Assembly: GCF_014529945.1 (NCBI RefSeq)
Contig: NZ_JACVFB010000005.1
Coordinates: 1 to 64,000, forward strand
DNA from: Chitinophaga varians
GTDB taxonomy: Bacteria; Bacteroidota; Bacteroidia; Chitinophagales; Chitinophagaceae
Direction: 5' to 3'
Length of the DNA stretch: 64,000 nt
Under the pieces are notes generated by a model, which had not been told where the DNA came from, searched no databases, and worked only from the letters and a program-made list of their open reading frames with translations. Numbering within the stretch: the first letter of the stretch is position 1; each line of letters starts with the position of its first letter. A program made the translations under genes and the position numbers. Shown here piece by piece: positions 32,642-42,000 of the stretch.

Positions 32642-35602
32642 TTAGTTGGTAATATCCTTGCCATAAAGTCGTAATGCCAGTTGCGCTTCAAAAAGGGATG
32701 CAGGTGCGACTGACTGTCCGGGCAGTTCGTTGATGCCTGCATTGTCTACAGTTACTTTGGAATCGGCCTGAAAGCCTTCCAGAATAGGGGCTGCGATGGT
32801 ATAGTTCCGGCGGCGTTCCATGTCCCAGAAGTTGTAATGTTGGTCTTTGGCGGAACTGTGCCGGAAGTTCCATAGCACCAGTTGTTTGCCGTGATGCGGG
32901 TGACCGGGTTCTGGTCCGCCGAGGTTGTAAAACACGCCACCGCGGATATCATCGAACAGCGTAGCATAGGGCTGTCCGGAGTGACTATCGAAATTCTGAT
33001 CGGTGCCCAGCGCGCATTGTGTGATAACGGTGCCGGCAGCGCTATAGCCGGTGCCGGGGCCATGATGTTGTGCGCCGTTGAAATAACATTGTTTGATCAG
33101 CACGCCGTAACCGGTGCGGGCATGTACGGAGGCGTGACCTTTTTTTCCGATGAATGTTACGTTCTGTACGGTGACCTGATAGCCGGCGCGGATGTTGATG
33201 CCTTCGTTCCAGTCCTGAAATATGCAGTCGCGTACCCAGCTGTTTTTGACGTATTCCATGCCTACGGCCTCCCAGGCATAGTCATGGATTTCATTTTTGT
33301 GATGGACAAAATCTTCCGGATAATTTTTCCAGTTGCTGGAAAAGCGAATACCGGTGATACCACATTCTTCGAGGCTGTTGTAGCTTACCAGTTCAAACGG
33401 CTTGCCGTCAATGAGGTGGATGTCCAGGTGCAGCGGGTTTTTGAACGTGATGGTGTTACCATTTATTTTTTCGATGGTATGTATTTCCTGGACCTGCATG
33501 CCGCCGTTGTCTCCGAGGAGGCGTGTCCATTGGGGTTTCAATGGCAACGGATCGAAGTACCATTTCGTATAGGCTTCACTGCGATGTTTTATGATAACGT
33601 CCTGTCCGGGCCGTAGTTGGGAGGCATCTGCCACTTGCACGGTGAAGGTTTCGCGGGGCGCGTTGGCGGTGATGGTGGTGAGCCGTTGCTGCTGCTGTTG
33701 TGCCGGACGGAAGAGGAACTGCCGGTCGTTGAGTCTTTTTTTATCCTGATAGATTTCTGTGCCGCCTTCCTGGCTGCCACTACCCTGCAGGATGATATTG
33801 CTGCTGGTGATGAGGATTTGTTTTTTATTGTCTTCATCGGGTGCCAGCAGGAACTTGCCTTTGGGGAAAAAGACGATACCGCCGCCGGGATTGGCCATGG
33901 CTGCATCTACAGCACGTTGTATGGCTTCGTCGTCATACTGATCGTCATTAGGCACCGCACCAAACCGGGTGACATCGAACTTCTTCTTACCGGTCAAATC
34001 TGGTAAGGGGCTCTCTGAAAAATGATAGCCGGCATAGGAAAAATCGGGCAAAACAGGCACCGTATTATTTTTCCGTGCCGCTACAAATTCTTTCCACAGT
34101 GGCGCCACGGGCGGCGCTGCGACAATGGTGCCATCCACCGTTACATTCCGGGCAGCACCTTCCAGCTGGAGGAACTGGTCGGGTGCGGGGTGTTTGACGG
34201 CTTTCAGTTCTACCGCTCTGGAGTCCGCGATGCGCACCAGCGGCTCTTTGCCGGTATTGCCGGGAAGTGCCCAGTTGATGAGCTGCACCTGGTCAATATC
34301 ATGGGCAATTACCGCTGGCCGCGCGTCGGGCTGATCGCAGGTATAGGTGATATCATGGAAACGAATATTTTTAGCGTGACGGATGTACAATGCATAGGCC
34401 GGTATCTGCTTACCGAACATTTTTATTTCAGGGTAATCGCGTTCCCTCTCTTCCAGTTTAACCTGCGCGTCTGCTGCGGTCCCTTCGCCGGGAACGTTGA
34501 TGTGGATATTGTCGAGTGTGATGCCGTCGATATCGTGTCCGGGAATGCCGCTGATGAGCATGCCGGTCCAGGTACCCTGTTTGACGGTCACGTTTTTGAT
34601 GCTGATGTTGCTGATACTGCCGACTTCCTGTTGTGCATCACCTTCGCGGAAAGTTTTCAATCGTGCGCCGAGGCGGATGATGATGGGCATATTCACCTTG
34701 TCCATTTTCACGTCGCTGATGCTGATGTTGCGGAGTTGTGAGCCATCGACAGAGAAGAGTTTGATTCCGCCTTCGCGGGCAAAGGCCACATCGATATGGC
34801 TGACGTTTATGTTTTCGAAGTTGCCGGCCGATTCGGTACCAAATTTAATAGCGCCTTCGCCGGTATTGATTTTAATGTTGCTGATGGTGACATCGCGGCA
34901 GGGATAGGGGCTGGTGGTTTTAAAGCAGATAGCATCGTCGCCGCTGTCGATATCGCAATCGCGGATCACCACTTTTTCGCAGCAGTCGATATCGATGCCG
35001 TCATTGTTGCCCAGTCCGCGGCTTCTGATGGTTACTTTTTCTGTTAATATGTTGGTACAATGGAAGAAATGCATGGTCCAGGCCGTAGGCCCCTGGAGAT
35101 GGATATCGGATACATTGACCTGCTTGCAGCGAACAAAACGAACGAGGAAAGGCCGTCTTTCGTGGCCGCCGGAAGCCCTTACCAGTTTCCCCTGACCATC
35201 GATGGTGCCTTTGCCGGTAATGCCGGTGTTAGTCACGTCTACCGCACCGATGAGGGCATAACCCATTTGTTGACCGAGACCGTCTTTAAAGCCATCCACG
35301 ATCTGATAGTCTTTGATATCGGGGCTGCCCAGCAATGTGGCGTTTTCTTCCACGAGGAGCAGCACCTTGTTTTTGAGCAGCAGGGTGCCGGTAAGCCAGG
35401 TGCCGGCGGGCACACGGACTTTCCCTCCGCCGTTGGCGGCACAGGCATCGATGGCCTGCTGAATGGCTGCCGTATTCAGTGTTTTGCCGTCGCCCACCGC
35501 GCCGTAGCGGGTGATATCGACAACAGTTTCTTTGTCCATGGCCATGCACATGGAGGATATCAACAGCCAACAGAGCAGCTGTAGTGACAGGTAGTTTTTC
35601 AT
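32642..35602 (-). CDS. Two-part right-handed beta-helix enzyme: GH28-like polygalacturonase region fused to a second pectin-lyase-fold domain
   Basis: This 986-residue protein starts at ATG 35602 (MKNYLSLQLL, signal peptide 1-22); the longer frame adds 14 non-signal residues. The first half (25-540) is GH28-like: TRYGAVGDGKTLNTAAIQQAID, NDGIDID (200-206) and DSGDDAICFK (219-228) carry the catalytic acids. The usual GHG motif is replaced by GEGAIKFG (248-255). The second half (about 545-986) opens again with VTRFGAVPNDDQYDDEAIQRA and is another beta-helix, possibly the DUF4955 type. The family acts on pectic galacturonans or rhamnogalacturonan at the cell surface or periplasm. Neighbours are a fucosidase and SusC, so a fucose-bearing pectin is a reasonable inferred substrate. 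Confidence 0.85.
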   Translation of the reverse strand: MKNYLSLQLLCWLLISSMCMAMDKETVVDITRYGAVGDGKTLNTAAIQQAIDACAANGGGKVRVPAGTWLTGTLLLKNKVLLLVEENATLLGSPDIKDYQIVDGFKDGLGQQMGYALIGAVDVTNTGITGKGTIDGQGKLVRASGGHERRPFLVRFVRCKQVNVSDIHLQGPTAWTMHFFHCTNILTEKVTIRSRGLGNNDGIDIDCCEKVVIRDCDIDSGDDAICFKTTSPYPCRDVTISNIKINTGEGAIKFGTESAGNFENINVSHIDVAFAREGGIKLFSVDGSQLRNISISDVKMDKVNMPIIIRLGARLKTFREGDAQQEVGSISNISIKNVTVKQGTWTGMLISGIPGHDIDGITLDNIHINVPGEGTAADAQVKLEERERDYPEIKMFGKQIPAYALYIRHAKNIRFHDITYTCDQPDARPAVIAHDIDQVQLINWALPGNTGKEPLVRIADSRAVELKAVKHPAPDQFLQLEGAARNVTVDGTIVAAPPVAPLWKEFVAARKNNTVPVLPDFSYAGYHFSESPLPDLTGKKKFDVTRFGAVPNDDQYDDEAIQRAVDAAMANPGGGIVFFPKGKFLLAPDEDNKKQILITSSNIILQGSGSQEGGTEIYQDKKRLNDRQFLFRPAQQQQQRLTTITANAPRETFTVQVADASQLRPGQDVIIKHRSEAYTKWYFDPLPLKPQWTRLLGDNGGMQVQEIHTIEKINGNTITFKNPLHLDIHLIDGKPFELVSYNSLEECGITGIRFSSNWKNYPEDFVHHKNEIHDYAWEAVGMEYVKNSWVRDCIFQDWNEGINIRAGYQVTVQNVTFIGKKGHASVHARTGYGVLIKQCYFNGAQHHGPGTGYSAAGTVITQCALGTDQNFDSHSGQPYATLFDDIRGGVFYNLGGPEPGHPHHGKQLVLWNFRHSSAKDQHYNFWDMERRRNYTIAAPILEGFQADSKVTVDNAGINELPGQSVAPASLFEAQLALRLYGKDITN

Positions 35603-35661
35603 AACGCTGTGGAAATAGAGAGACAGGCGACAACCAATTCTCATCGGTTACCGCCTGTTTT

Positions 35662-37032
35662 TTATAAAGTTCCGGTTGTTTCTACTTTGATGACAGTAGC
35701 GATAGCATCGGGAGCCTGGGCGGGTACATTGATGAGGAGTCCTTCATCTGTGGTGGTGGCATTGAGTTTTTTACCACCGGCCAGCAGGCGGGCGCTGTTG
35801 ACTTTATTTTTCAGGCCGGGCACTATCAGTTTACCATCAGCGGGCCAATTGAATACGTGGAGATAAAGCGTGGTGTTGCCGTCTTTCACTTTCCGGGTGC
35901 AACGTCCCCAGGGTAATGCGCCGAAAGGACTGCCATTAGTGGCGTAGATGGCTTCACCGTTCACTTTCATCCACTGGCCGATGCCTTTCAGTCCATCGAT
36001 GCTGGCTTGGGGGAATTGTCCCAGCGCGTCCGGGCCCACATTCAGGAGATAGTTACCATTTTTAGAGGAGATGTCTATCAGGTTTCTGATCAGTGTTTCT
36101 GTGCTTTTCCATTTGTTGTCATAGCTTTTATAACCCCAGGTGCCGTTCATGGTCATACAGGTTTCCCAGTCGCGGCCATCCAGTTCACCCTGTGTGGGGA
36201 TTTTCTGTTCCGGTGTTTTGTAATCGCCCGGGAAATTGGGTCTTTTAAGCCTGTCGTTGGTGATGATATTGGGTTGCAGCGATAATACCGCTTGTAGTTT
36301 TTTAGCGTATTCGTCGGTCATGTTAGTAGGCGTATCCCACCATAACACCGCCACGTCGCCGTAGTTGGAGAGCAGTTCTTTCACTTGTGGTACTGCTACC
36401 TTATCTATATATTCTCCCATGGTGGCGCTGGTTTGTGCCGGGTCCCAGTGGCCGGTGTTAGCCTGCGTATAGGCGTCAATTTTAGCTGAGTCGGGGTTGG
36501 CCCAGCCTTCTGCGGTGGCTTTGCGGGCAGCGGCGCCGCCGGGGTTGTTCCAGTCCTGTGCCTGAGAGTAGTAGAAGCCCAGTTTGAGGCCATATTTTTT
36601 ACAGGCAGCTGTCAGTGGCTGGAGCACATCTTTTCCATAGGGAGTAGCGTCCGCGATGTTCCATTTGCTGGCGGCAGATTTGAACATGGCGAAGCCGTCG
36701 TGGTGTTTCGCGGTGATAACGATGTATTTCATGCCGGCATCTTTCGCTGCTTTCACCCAGGCGTCCGCATCGTATTTTATCGGGTTGAAGGATTTAGCCA
36801 CCTGTTGATAGTCGGCCACTGATATTTTGCCGCGGTTCATGATCCACTCGCCGCCGCGACCTACCTGATGTCCCTGCCAGTTGCCGGCCAGCTGGGCATA
36901 AACACCCCAGTGGATGAACATGCCGAAACGGGCTTCCCGCCACCATTTCATGTGCTCATCGTGAGCTGTTTGTGCGAAGATTGATTGCGCAGCGCAGCAG
37001 CACGCCAGCAAAGAAAGCAATAGTTTTTTCAT
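35662..37032 (-). CDS. Alpha-L-fucosidase, GH29
   Basis: This 456-residue protein has a signal peptide (1-20, ending SIFAQ). The GH29 barrel includes FGMFIHWGVYAQLAG (36-50), the fucose-binding AKHHDGF (108-114) and the nucleophile Asp233 in VLWWDTPTN. NYLLNVGPDALG is also a family signature. A C-terminal beta domain (about 355-456) follows. It removes terminal alpha-L-fucose from glycans in the periplasm. It is the first gene of the operon, 59 bases before the beta-helix gene, with a LacI-type operator 122 bases upstream of its start. Confidence 0.93.
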   Translation of the reverse strand: MKKLLLSLLACCCAAQSIFAQTAHDEHMKWWREARFGMFIHWGVYAQLAGNWQGHQVGRGGEWIMNRGKISVADYQQVAKSFNPIKYDADAWVKAAKDAGMKYIVITAKHHDGFAMFKSAASKWNIADATPYGKDVLQPLTAACKKYGLKLGFYYSQAQDWNNPGGAAARKATAEGWANPDSAKIDAYTQANTGHWDPAQTSATMGEYIDKVAVPQVKELLSNYGDVAVLWWDTPTNMTDEYAKKLQAVLSLQPNIITNDRLKRPNFPGDYKTPEQKIPTQGELDGRDWETCMTMNGTWGYKSYDNKWKSTETLIRNLIDISSKNGNYLLNVGPDALGQFPQASIDGLKGIGQWMKVNGEAIYATNGSPFGALPWGRCTRKVKDGNTTLYLHVFNWPADGKLIVPGLKNKVNSARLLAGGKKLNATTTDEGLLINVPAQAPDAIATVIKVETTGTL

Positions 37033-37336
37033 TACGTGTTGTTAGTTGTTATAGGTGGTGAAAATATCGATTTTGGTGAATGGTCTGGTGCGTATTAAAT
37101 ACTGATTTCTTCCCGTTTCCTGTTGACTGATGACGTATCTCTTTCTAATTTACTGCAATCGTTTGCATTTCTTCCGCAAAAAATAAGCGCGAGGCGCTTT
37201 CTTCTTTTATAGTGTTTGTTTTACACTTAAATTTTGATGTTCTAAAGATCGGAAATAAATCACCTGGGGAGTAAGCTGATTTTCACTTTTTGTCATGTTT
37301 TTTTCGCAATGTGGGGAGGGCTGGAAAAGAATAGTG
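37033..37336. other. Control region of the fucosidase PUL operon
   Basis: No gene was found in these 304 bases. The region is AT-rich. It holds the LacI-type operator (37154-37167) and an AAGCGC-GAG-GCGCTT hairpin (37185-37199). Between them, on the minus strand, a TTATTTTTTG stretch could serve as a -7 box. The rest up to the toxin remnant has nothing recognised. Confidence 0.6.
37154..37167. promoter_or_regulatory. LacI-family operator, PUL side
   Basis: TGCAATCGTTTGCA fits TGCAAnCGnTTGCA, the CG-centred palindrome bound by LacI/GalR-type repressors. It lies just downstream of a possible -7 box on the minus strand, a position that would block transcription of the fucosidase operon. The same 14 bases recur at 38709-38722. 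No LacI-type gene is in the window. Confidence 0.7.
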
Positions 37337-37738
37337 TCAGGAAGTATTCCTGAACTTTTCTAATATGGTGGTGAGTCCATCAAGCACTACGGAAAAATCC
37401 GGTGTTTGTCCATATAACATATGGTCTGTCATATATAGATAGTCATCCTTGTATGCGTCAAGAAGCTCCAGGGGTGGAATAAATGAAATATTTTGTCTGT
37501 CAAGGGAAGTATAGTTCCCCATGTATTTCAGACGACTGTAGTGTTTACGATGCCTTTGGATGGTAGTATACAGTTCAGTATCGGCAAGTGCTTCATCAGC
37601 TATTCCTGCATAGTCCATTTGTATCATGTCGTAGAAATGCCGTGACATACGTTCTATCCTGATCTTCCTGATATCAGTTTTTATGAATTCCTCACTTAGC
37701 AGAAATGCTTTTTCAAGAAACGTTTTTTTGGGAATCAC
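37337..37738 (-). pseudogene. AbiEii-type toxin, C-terminal remnant lacking the nucleotidyltransferase domain
   Basis: The 133 residues align in character with the C-terminal part of AbiEii toxins: IPKKTFLEKAFLLSEEF, IRIERMSRHFYDM, a QRHRKHYSRL segment, then FIPPLELLDAYKDDY and a final Leu-rich helix. Complete AbiEii proteins are about 270-310 residues and carry an N-terminal nucleotidyltransferase core with a GSxxE motif. Nothing of it remains in the 16 bases between this frame and the antitoxin gene. The frame runs upstream only to a TGA inside the antitoxin's last codons, and the best start is a GTG at 37738. I infer a deletion that removed the catalytic half and left the antitoxin intact. 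A small functional protein remains possible. Confidence 0.7.
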
Positions 37739-37754
37739 GACTGGTATGTAAAAA

Positions 37755-38372
37755 TCATTTTTTTGTCATAGTGTGAGGCTTGAATAAGTTAACAATGAAG
37801 TCATTGACTTTTGCCGGTGCCAATGACAGGTCGTGTTTTAGTTTGCGAGGGTCTTCCTGCTCCAGCAGACCTTTGATTTTACTTTTTGTCACATCTCCGA
37901 TTTGGTCCAGCGTTGTCTCTTCTAACGCGAGTATTACCAGGGAGCTGATTTTTCCTACCCGGGACAGGCGTTTTCGGGACGTGGCCTTCATCCTGACCTC
38001 CAGTTTCCCGATTTTTAGTTTTCTGGGAGAACCATCTGTCAGATATACCAGCTTAGTAGGTACTTGTGTGGTCAATCCAAGCATATTCATGGCATTGGCG
38101 CCGGATGGAACGATGTGTATCTTTTCCTTTTTGGCGATCATGTTTACCACATCTTCTGCTCCGGGTTTTAATTCTCCCAATATGCTGTCTGTTTTGGGAG
38201 TGTGATAGATGCCATGCGCCAGCCGCCTGATAGTACCGTTGCGTGTCATCCGGAACAGCGCTTGTTTAATCGCCGTCTCCGTGCCAATACCACGAAAATC
38301 CGTGGGGAAAATAAGTGCCCCTGGTTTTTTCCTGGCTATCTGATCAGCGATCTGTGTATGGACCTTTTTCAT
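37755..38372 (-). CDS. AbiEi-type antitoxin / DUF6088 transcriptional regulator
   Basis: This 205-residue protein has an N-terminal winged-helix domain (about 5-60, TAIKQALFRMTRNGTIRRLAHGIYHTP). The AbiEi-like C-terminal domain (about 70-195) contains VPSGANAMNMLGLTTQVP and VYLTDGSPRKLKIGK. In type IV AbiE systems the AbiEi protein represses its operon and counteracts the AbiEii toxin. Direct and inverted repeats upstream (38409-38443) look like its operator. Base composition is more AT-rich than in the flanking PUL genes, suggesting acquisition by transfer. The toxin partner downstream is truncated. Confidence 0.82.
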   Translation of the reverse strand: MKKVHTQIADQIARKKPGALIFPTDFRGIGTETAIKQALFRMTRNGTIRRLAHGIYHTPKTDSILGELKPGAEDVVNMIAKKEKIHIVPSGANAMNMLGLTTQVPTKLVYLTDGSPRKLKIGKLEVRMKATSRKRLSRVGKISSLVILALEETTLDQIGDVTKSKIKGLLEQEDPRKLKHDLSLAPAKVNDFIVNLFKPHTMTKK

Positions 38373-38408
38373 GACAACGAATATACTAATAAAAACAAGA
38401 ATCCGATT

Positions 38409-38443
38409 TAAAATTTGTAACTAAAATTTGTAAAAAGGTTACA
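38409..38443. promoter_or_regulatory. Operator-like repeats of the AbiEi gene
   Basis: TAAAATTTGTAA occurs twice, 13 bases apart (38409-38420 and 38422-38433). GTTACA at 38438-38443 is the inverse of TGTAAC at 38416-38421. They lie 37-71 bases upstream of the antitoxin start, as expected for autoregulation. Confidence 0.55.
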
Positions 38444-38708
38444 TTTTATCAATTTAATAAATTGATTATCATATTGATATATTTTATTAACATATTTTAA
38501 CATGTAAATGCAGGCGGGTTGGGTTGTTACATTCTCTTTCAGCGAATCAACACGTAAAATTGATAACAGCATTTATACTAATGGTGAGGAGATAGGCATC
38601 GGCCGTTTTTCGGCTTGCCCTCATCTAATTTTGAGAAACCTGTATCCATTTTTTGTGACAACGAAGACATCTAAAATGCAGGAAATGCCAAAAAACTATT
38701 TTGAAATC

Positions 38709-38722
38709 TGCAATCGTTTGCA
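38709..38722. promoter_or_regulatory. LacI-family operator, sugar-dehydrogenase side
   Basis: TGCAATCGTTTGCA is identical to the site at 37154-37167; the flanking C and T are shared too. It lies 318 bases upstream of the T9SS protein gene on the plus strand. No clear promoter box was found between operator and gene. Confidence 0.65.
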
Positions 38723-39039
38723 TAATTTAGGACCACAGCCAGGATCTGAAACGCCAAAATTCACTTTGGAAACCATAGACCATTTGTAGCCTCGTACCTG
38801 AAAAAATCCCGGAAACTACCCTGTAGCCAAGTGTTGTTGAAAACCCGTTTCCACCGTACCATTTTATTGATTGTTTAAAACATCATTGTATGACATCCTC
38901 TTAATGCCATGTACATCATGAGCAGGACAATGCCCGCCTGCTCCCCGGAAATTATGCGCAAGTGTATAACTATGACGGATATACGCTAACGGGCGACCTA
39001 TGTATTTATCACCCTCATTATCCACCTTTAAAGTTTTTG

Positions 39040-42000
39040 ATGATGAAAAAAAGATACGCGATACTTCTGTTATGGTTGTTATCCGTGACGACTGCCCTGT
39101 CGCAATCCCTGCCAACCAATTTTCAGCGGGTGCAGGTAGTGAACGGCATCAGCAGCCCCACCTCCATGGCTTTCCTGCCTGACGGCCGCATACTGGTATG
39201 TCAGGAAACAGGTCAGCTGCGTGTGGTGAAAAACGGCGCGTTGCTATCAACGCCGGCGATCTCGCTGTCGGTCAACAGCAGCGGGGAACGTGGCCTTATC
39301 GGCGTGGCGGTAGATCCCGCCTTCGCCAGCAACCACTACATCTATCTCTATTACACGAACACGTCGGGGCCTCACAACCGCGTCAGCCGCTTTACCATGA
39401 CCGGCGACGTGGCCGGCTCTGAAACGGCTATTCTGGACCTGCCTACTCTCAGCGCTATCTACCACAACGGCGGCGGCCTGTCTTTCGGCAACGATGGCAA
39501 ACTGTATGTCTCCGTAGGGGACAACAAAGTGGGCAATAACGCCAGCAACCTCGACAGCTACATGGGCAAACTGCTACGCATCAACACCGATGGCTCCGTA
39601 CCGGCAGGCAACCCCTTCAGCGGCGGTGCCCAACGCAGTCGCGTATGGGCGTACGGGTTACGCAACCCCTTCACTAACGCCATAGACCCCGTTACCGGCA
39701 AAATCTACATCAACGACGTAGGCGAGTCTACCTGGGAGGAAATCAATGACGCGACCACCGGCGGACGTAATTTCGGATGGCCCACACAGGAAGGTAACTG
39801 TACCAGCGGTTGCTCAGGCTTCACCAACCCTATCTACCGCTACAGCACCAACCGCGATGGCTCCCCGCCAGACGGCCAGGGATGCGCCATCAACGGCGGC
39901 ACCTTCTTCAATGGCGCAATCAGCAACTACCCGGCTACCTACAACGGAAAATATTTCTTCCTCGACTACTGCGGCGGATGGATCAACTATATCAACCCGG
40001 CTTCCCCCTCCCGCACGGCTTTCGCTACCGGCCTCGGTGGCGGCATGGTATACCTGAAACAAGGCCCCGATGGAAACCTGTACTACCTGAGCCGCGACAA
40101 CAGTGCGTTGTATAAAATTGTGTATACCGGCACACAGGCGCCGGTGATCAGCACCCAACCACAACCGGTAACGGTGCCGCAGGGACAGACAGCAGTGTTC
40201 AGCGTAACAGCGGTGGCCAATCCGGCGCCGACCTACCAATGGCGCAAAAACGGCAGCAATATCAGCGGGGCTACTGCGGCAACATACGCTATCGCCAATG
40301 CGCAACCTGCCGACACTGGGCTGTACAGCGTAGTGATCACCAACAGCGCCGGCAGCGTTACCAGCAACAACGCAAAGCTGACGGTAACCGCTCCTAATAC
40401 CCTGCCGGTGGCCACCATCACAGCGCCATTGAACAATGGAAAATTCCGTGCAGGCGACACCGTTAGTTTCGCTGGTACCGGTACCGATGCGGAAGATGGT
40501 ACGCTACCAGCCAGCGCCTTCCACTGGTGGGTGGACTTCCATCATGCTAATCACGTGCATCCCGGTCCACAGACGCCCGACAGCGTGAAAAGCGGCAAGT
40601 TCGTGATCTCTGCCGAAGGTCATACGGAAACAGACATCTGGTATCGTATACTTCTCTCTGTGAAAGACAGCCGGGGCGAACTCGATACTACGTATGTGGA
40701 ATTATTCCCGGTGACTTCCAACCTCTCGCTACAAACGCAGCCCGCAGGTTTGCAGATCAAACTGAATGACATGCCGTTTACCACCCCGTATAGTACCCCT
40801 GCTTTATCGGGCATGGTACGACCGATGGAAGCGCCGTCTCCACAGGTGCTCAATGGCGTTACCTATATTTTTGACCACTGGGCACATGGAGGCAACCGGG
40901 CGCAGAACATTAAGATCACCGATAACGACACCACTTATACGGCAGTATTCAAAGCTGCGCCGGCAGCCACATTGCTGCCACCGGTGCAGGACGCCTATGT
41001 ACGCGACGGTACCAACGCCAACACCACCTGGGGCACCTCCGATTCCACCTTCCTCATCACGAAGGTGTCGCCGGCAGGACAGCTCAACAACGCGCGGGAG
41101 GCTTATCTCACTTTCGATCTTACCAATACGGCCAGCAGCGTGTCTGCAGTAGTGCTGCGATTGTATGGACGTGTAGACGGCACCGTAGCGATGAGCGTGC
41201 CCGTAGGCGTGTATCCGTTGAGCAATACTACCTGGTCTGAAAAAACCATTACCTGGACTAACAAACCAGCTTCGGGCACTACGTTGCTGGCATCTACCGT
41301 GCTAACGAACGACAGTGCGCGTTACTACACCTGGGATGTGACCAGCTACGTGCAGAGCGAGCTGGCAGCCGGCAGGAAGAAAATTGCTTTCGTTATGAAG
41401 AGCCAGCAGGCCCATGACCCACGCATCTTCCTCAATTCCAAAGAAGCCGCTGTCAATCCGCCGCAGCTCTCCGTGATCGGTGACAGCTCCGGCCCCGGCC
41501 CTGTTTGTATTCCGGCACAAGCCAGTGCCGACGATGGCAACGTGGCCGCCAATGCGATCGACAATGACCTGAATACCCGCTGGTCGGCCTCCGGCGAACA
41601 GTCGATTCAGTTCTGCCTCGGCACCAGCAGTACGACTGTCAGTGGTGTGGACATCGCCTTCTATAAAGGAGATACCCGCCGCGCTTCGTTCGATATACAG
41701 GTAAGCAACGACGGTACTACCTGGACCAACGCCGCTACCGGCCTGCAAAGCAGCGGTACTTCCACCGCTTTCGAGTCCTTCACCTTCGCGGCTGTCACGG
41801 CCAGGCACGTACGAATTCTCGGCCACGGCAACAATGTGAACGCATGGAACAGCTATGCAGAAGTGAAAATCAAAACAGGCACTGCCCTGGCTGCTAAAGA
41901 AACGGGGCTGGCAGTGATGAACACTTATCCCAACCCCGCTACGTCTGTGGTGACGGTAACATTCAGGTTGCCATCAGACGGACGTACCACGCTGGGGGTG

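Larger units (their letters stand above)
38373..39039. other. 667-base intergenic region between AbiE antitoxin and the T9SS sugar-dehydrogenase gene
   Basis: The part next to the antitoxin (38373-38505) is very AT-rich and carries the antitoxin operator repeats. A 93-codon frame at 38508-38789 has no family likeness and spans the second LacI-type operator (38709-38722), so I do not call it. The last ~130 bases before 39040 are open in frame with the next gene but precede its signal peptide. Nothing else was recognised. Confidence 0.6.

Noticed and set aside
38508..38789. 93-codon frame between the AbiE genes and the dehydrogenase gene
   Set aside because: It has no family likeness or sensible composition, it spans a regulatory palindrome, and no start context supports it.
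39017..39025. Fourth DnaA-box-like TTATCCACC
   Set aside because: It is a single copy close to the start of another gene. About 0.5 copies of a 9-mer are expected by chance in 64 kb.
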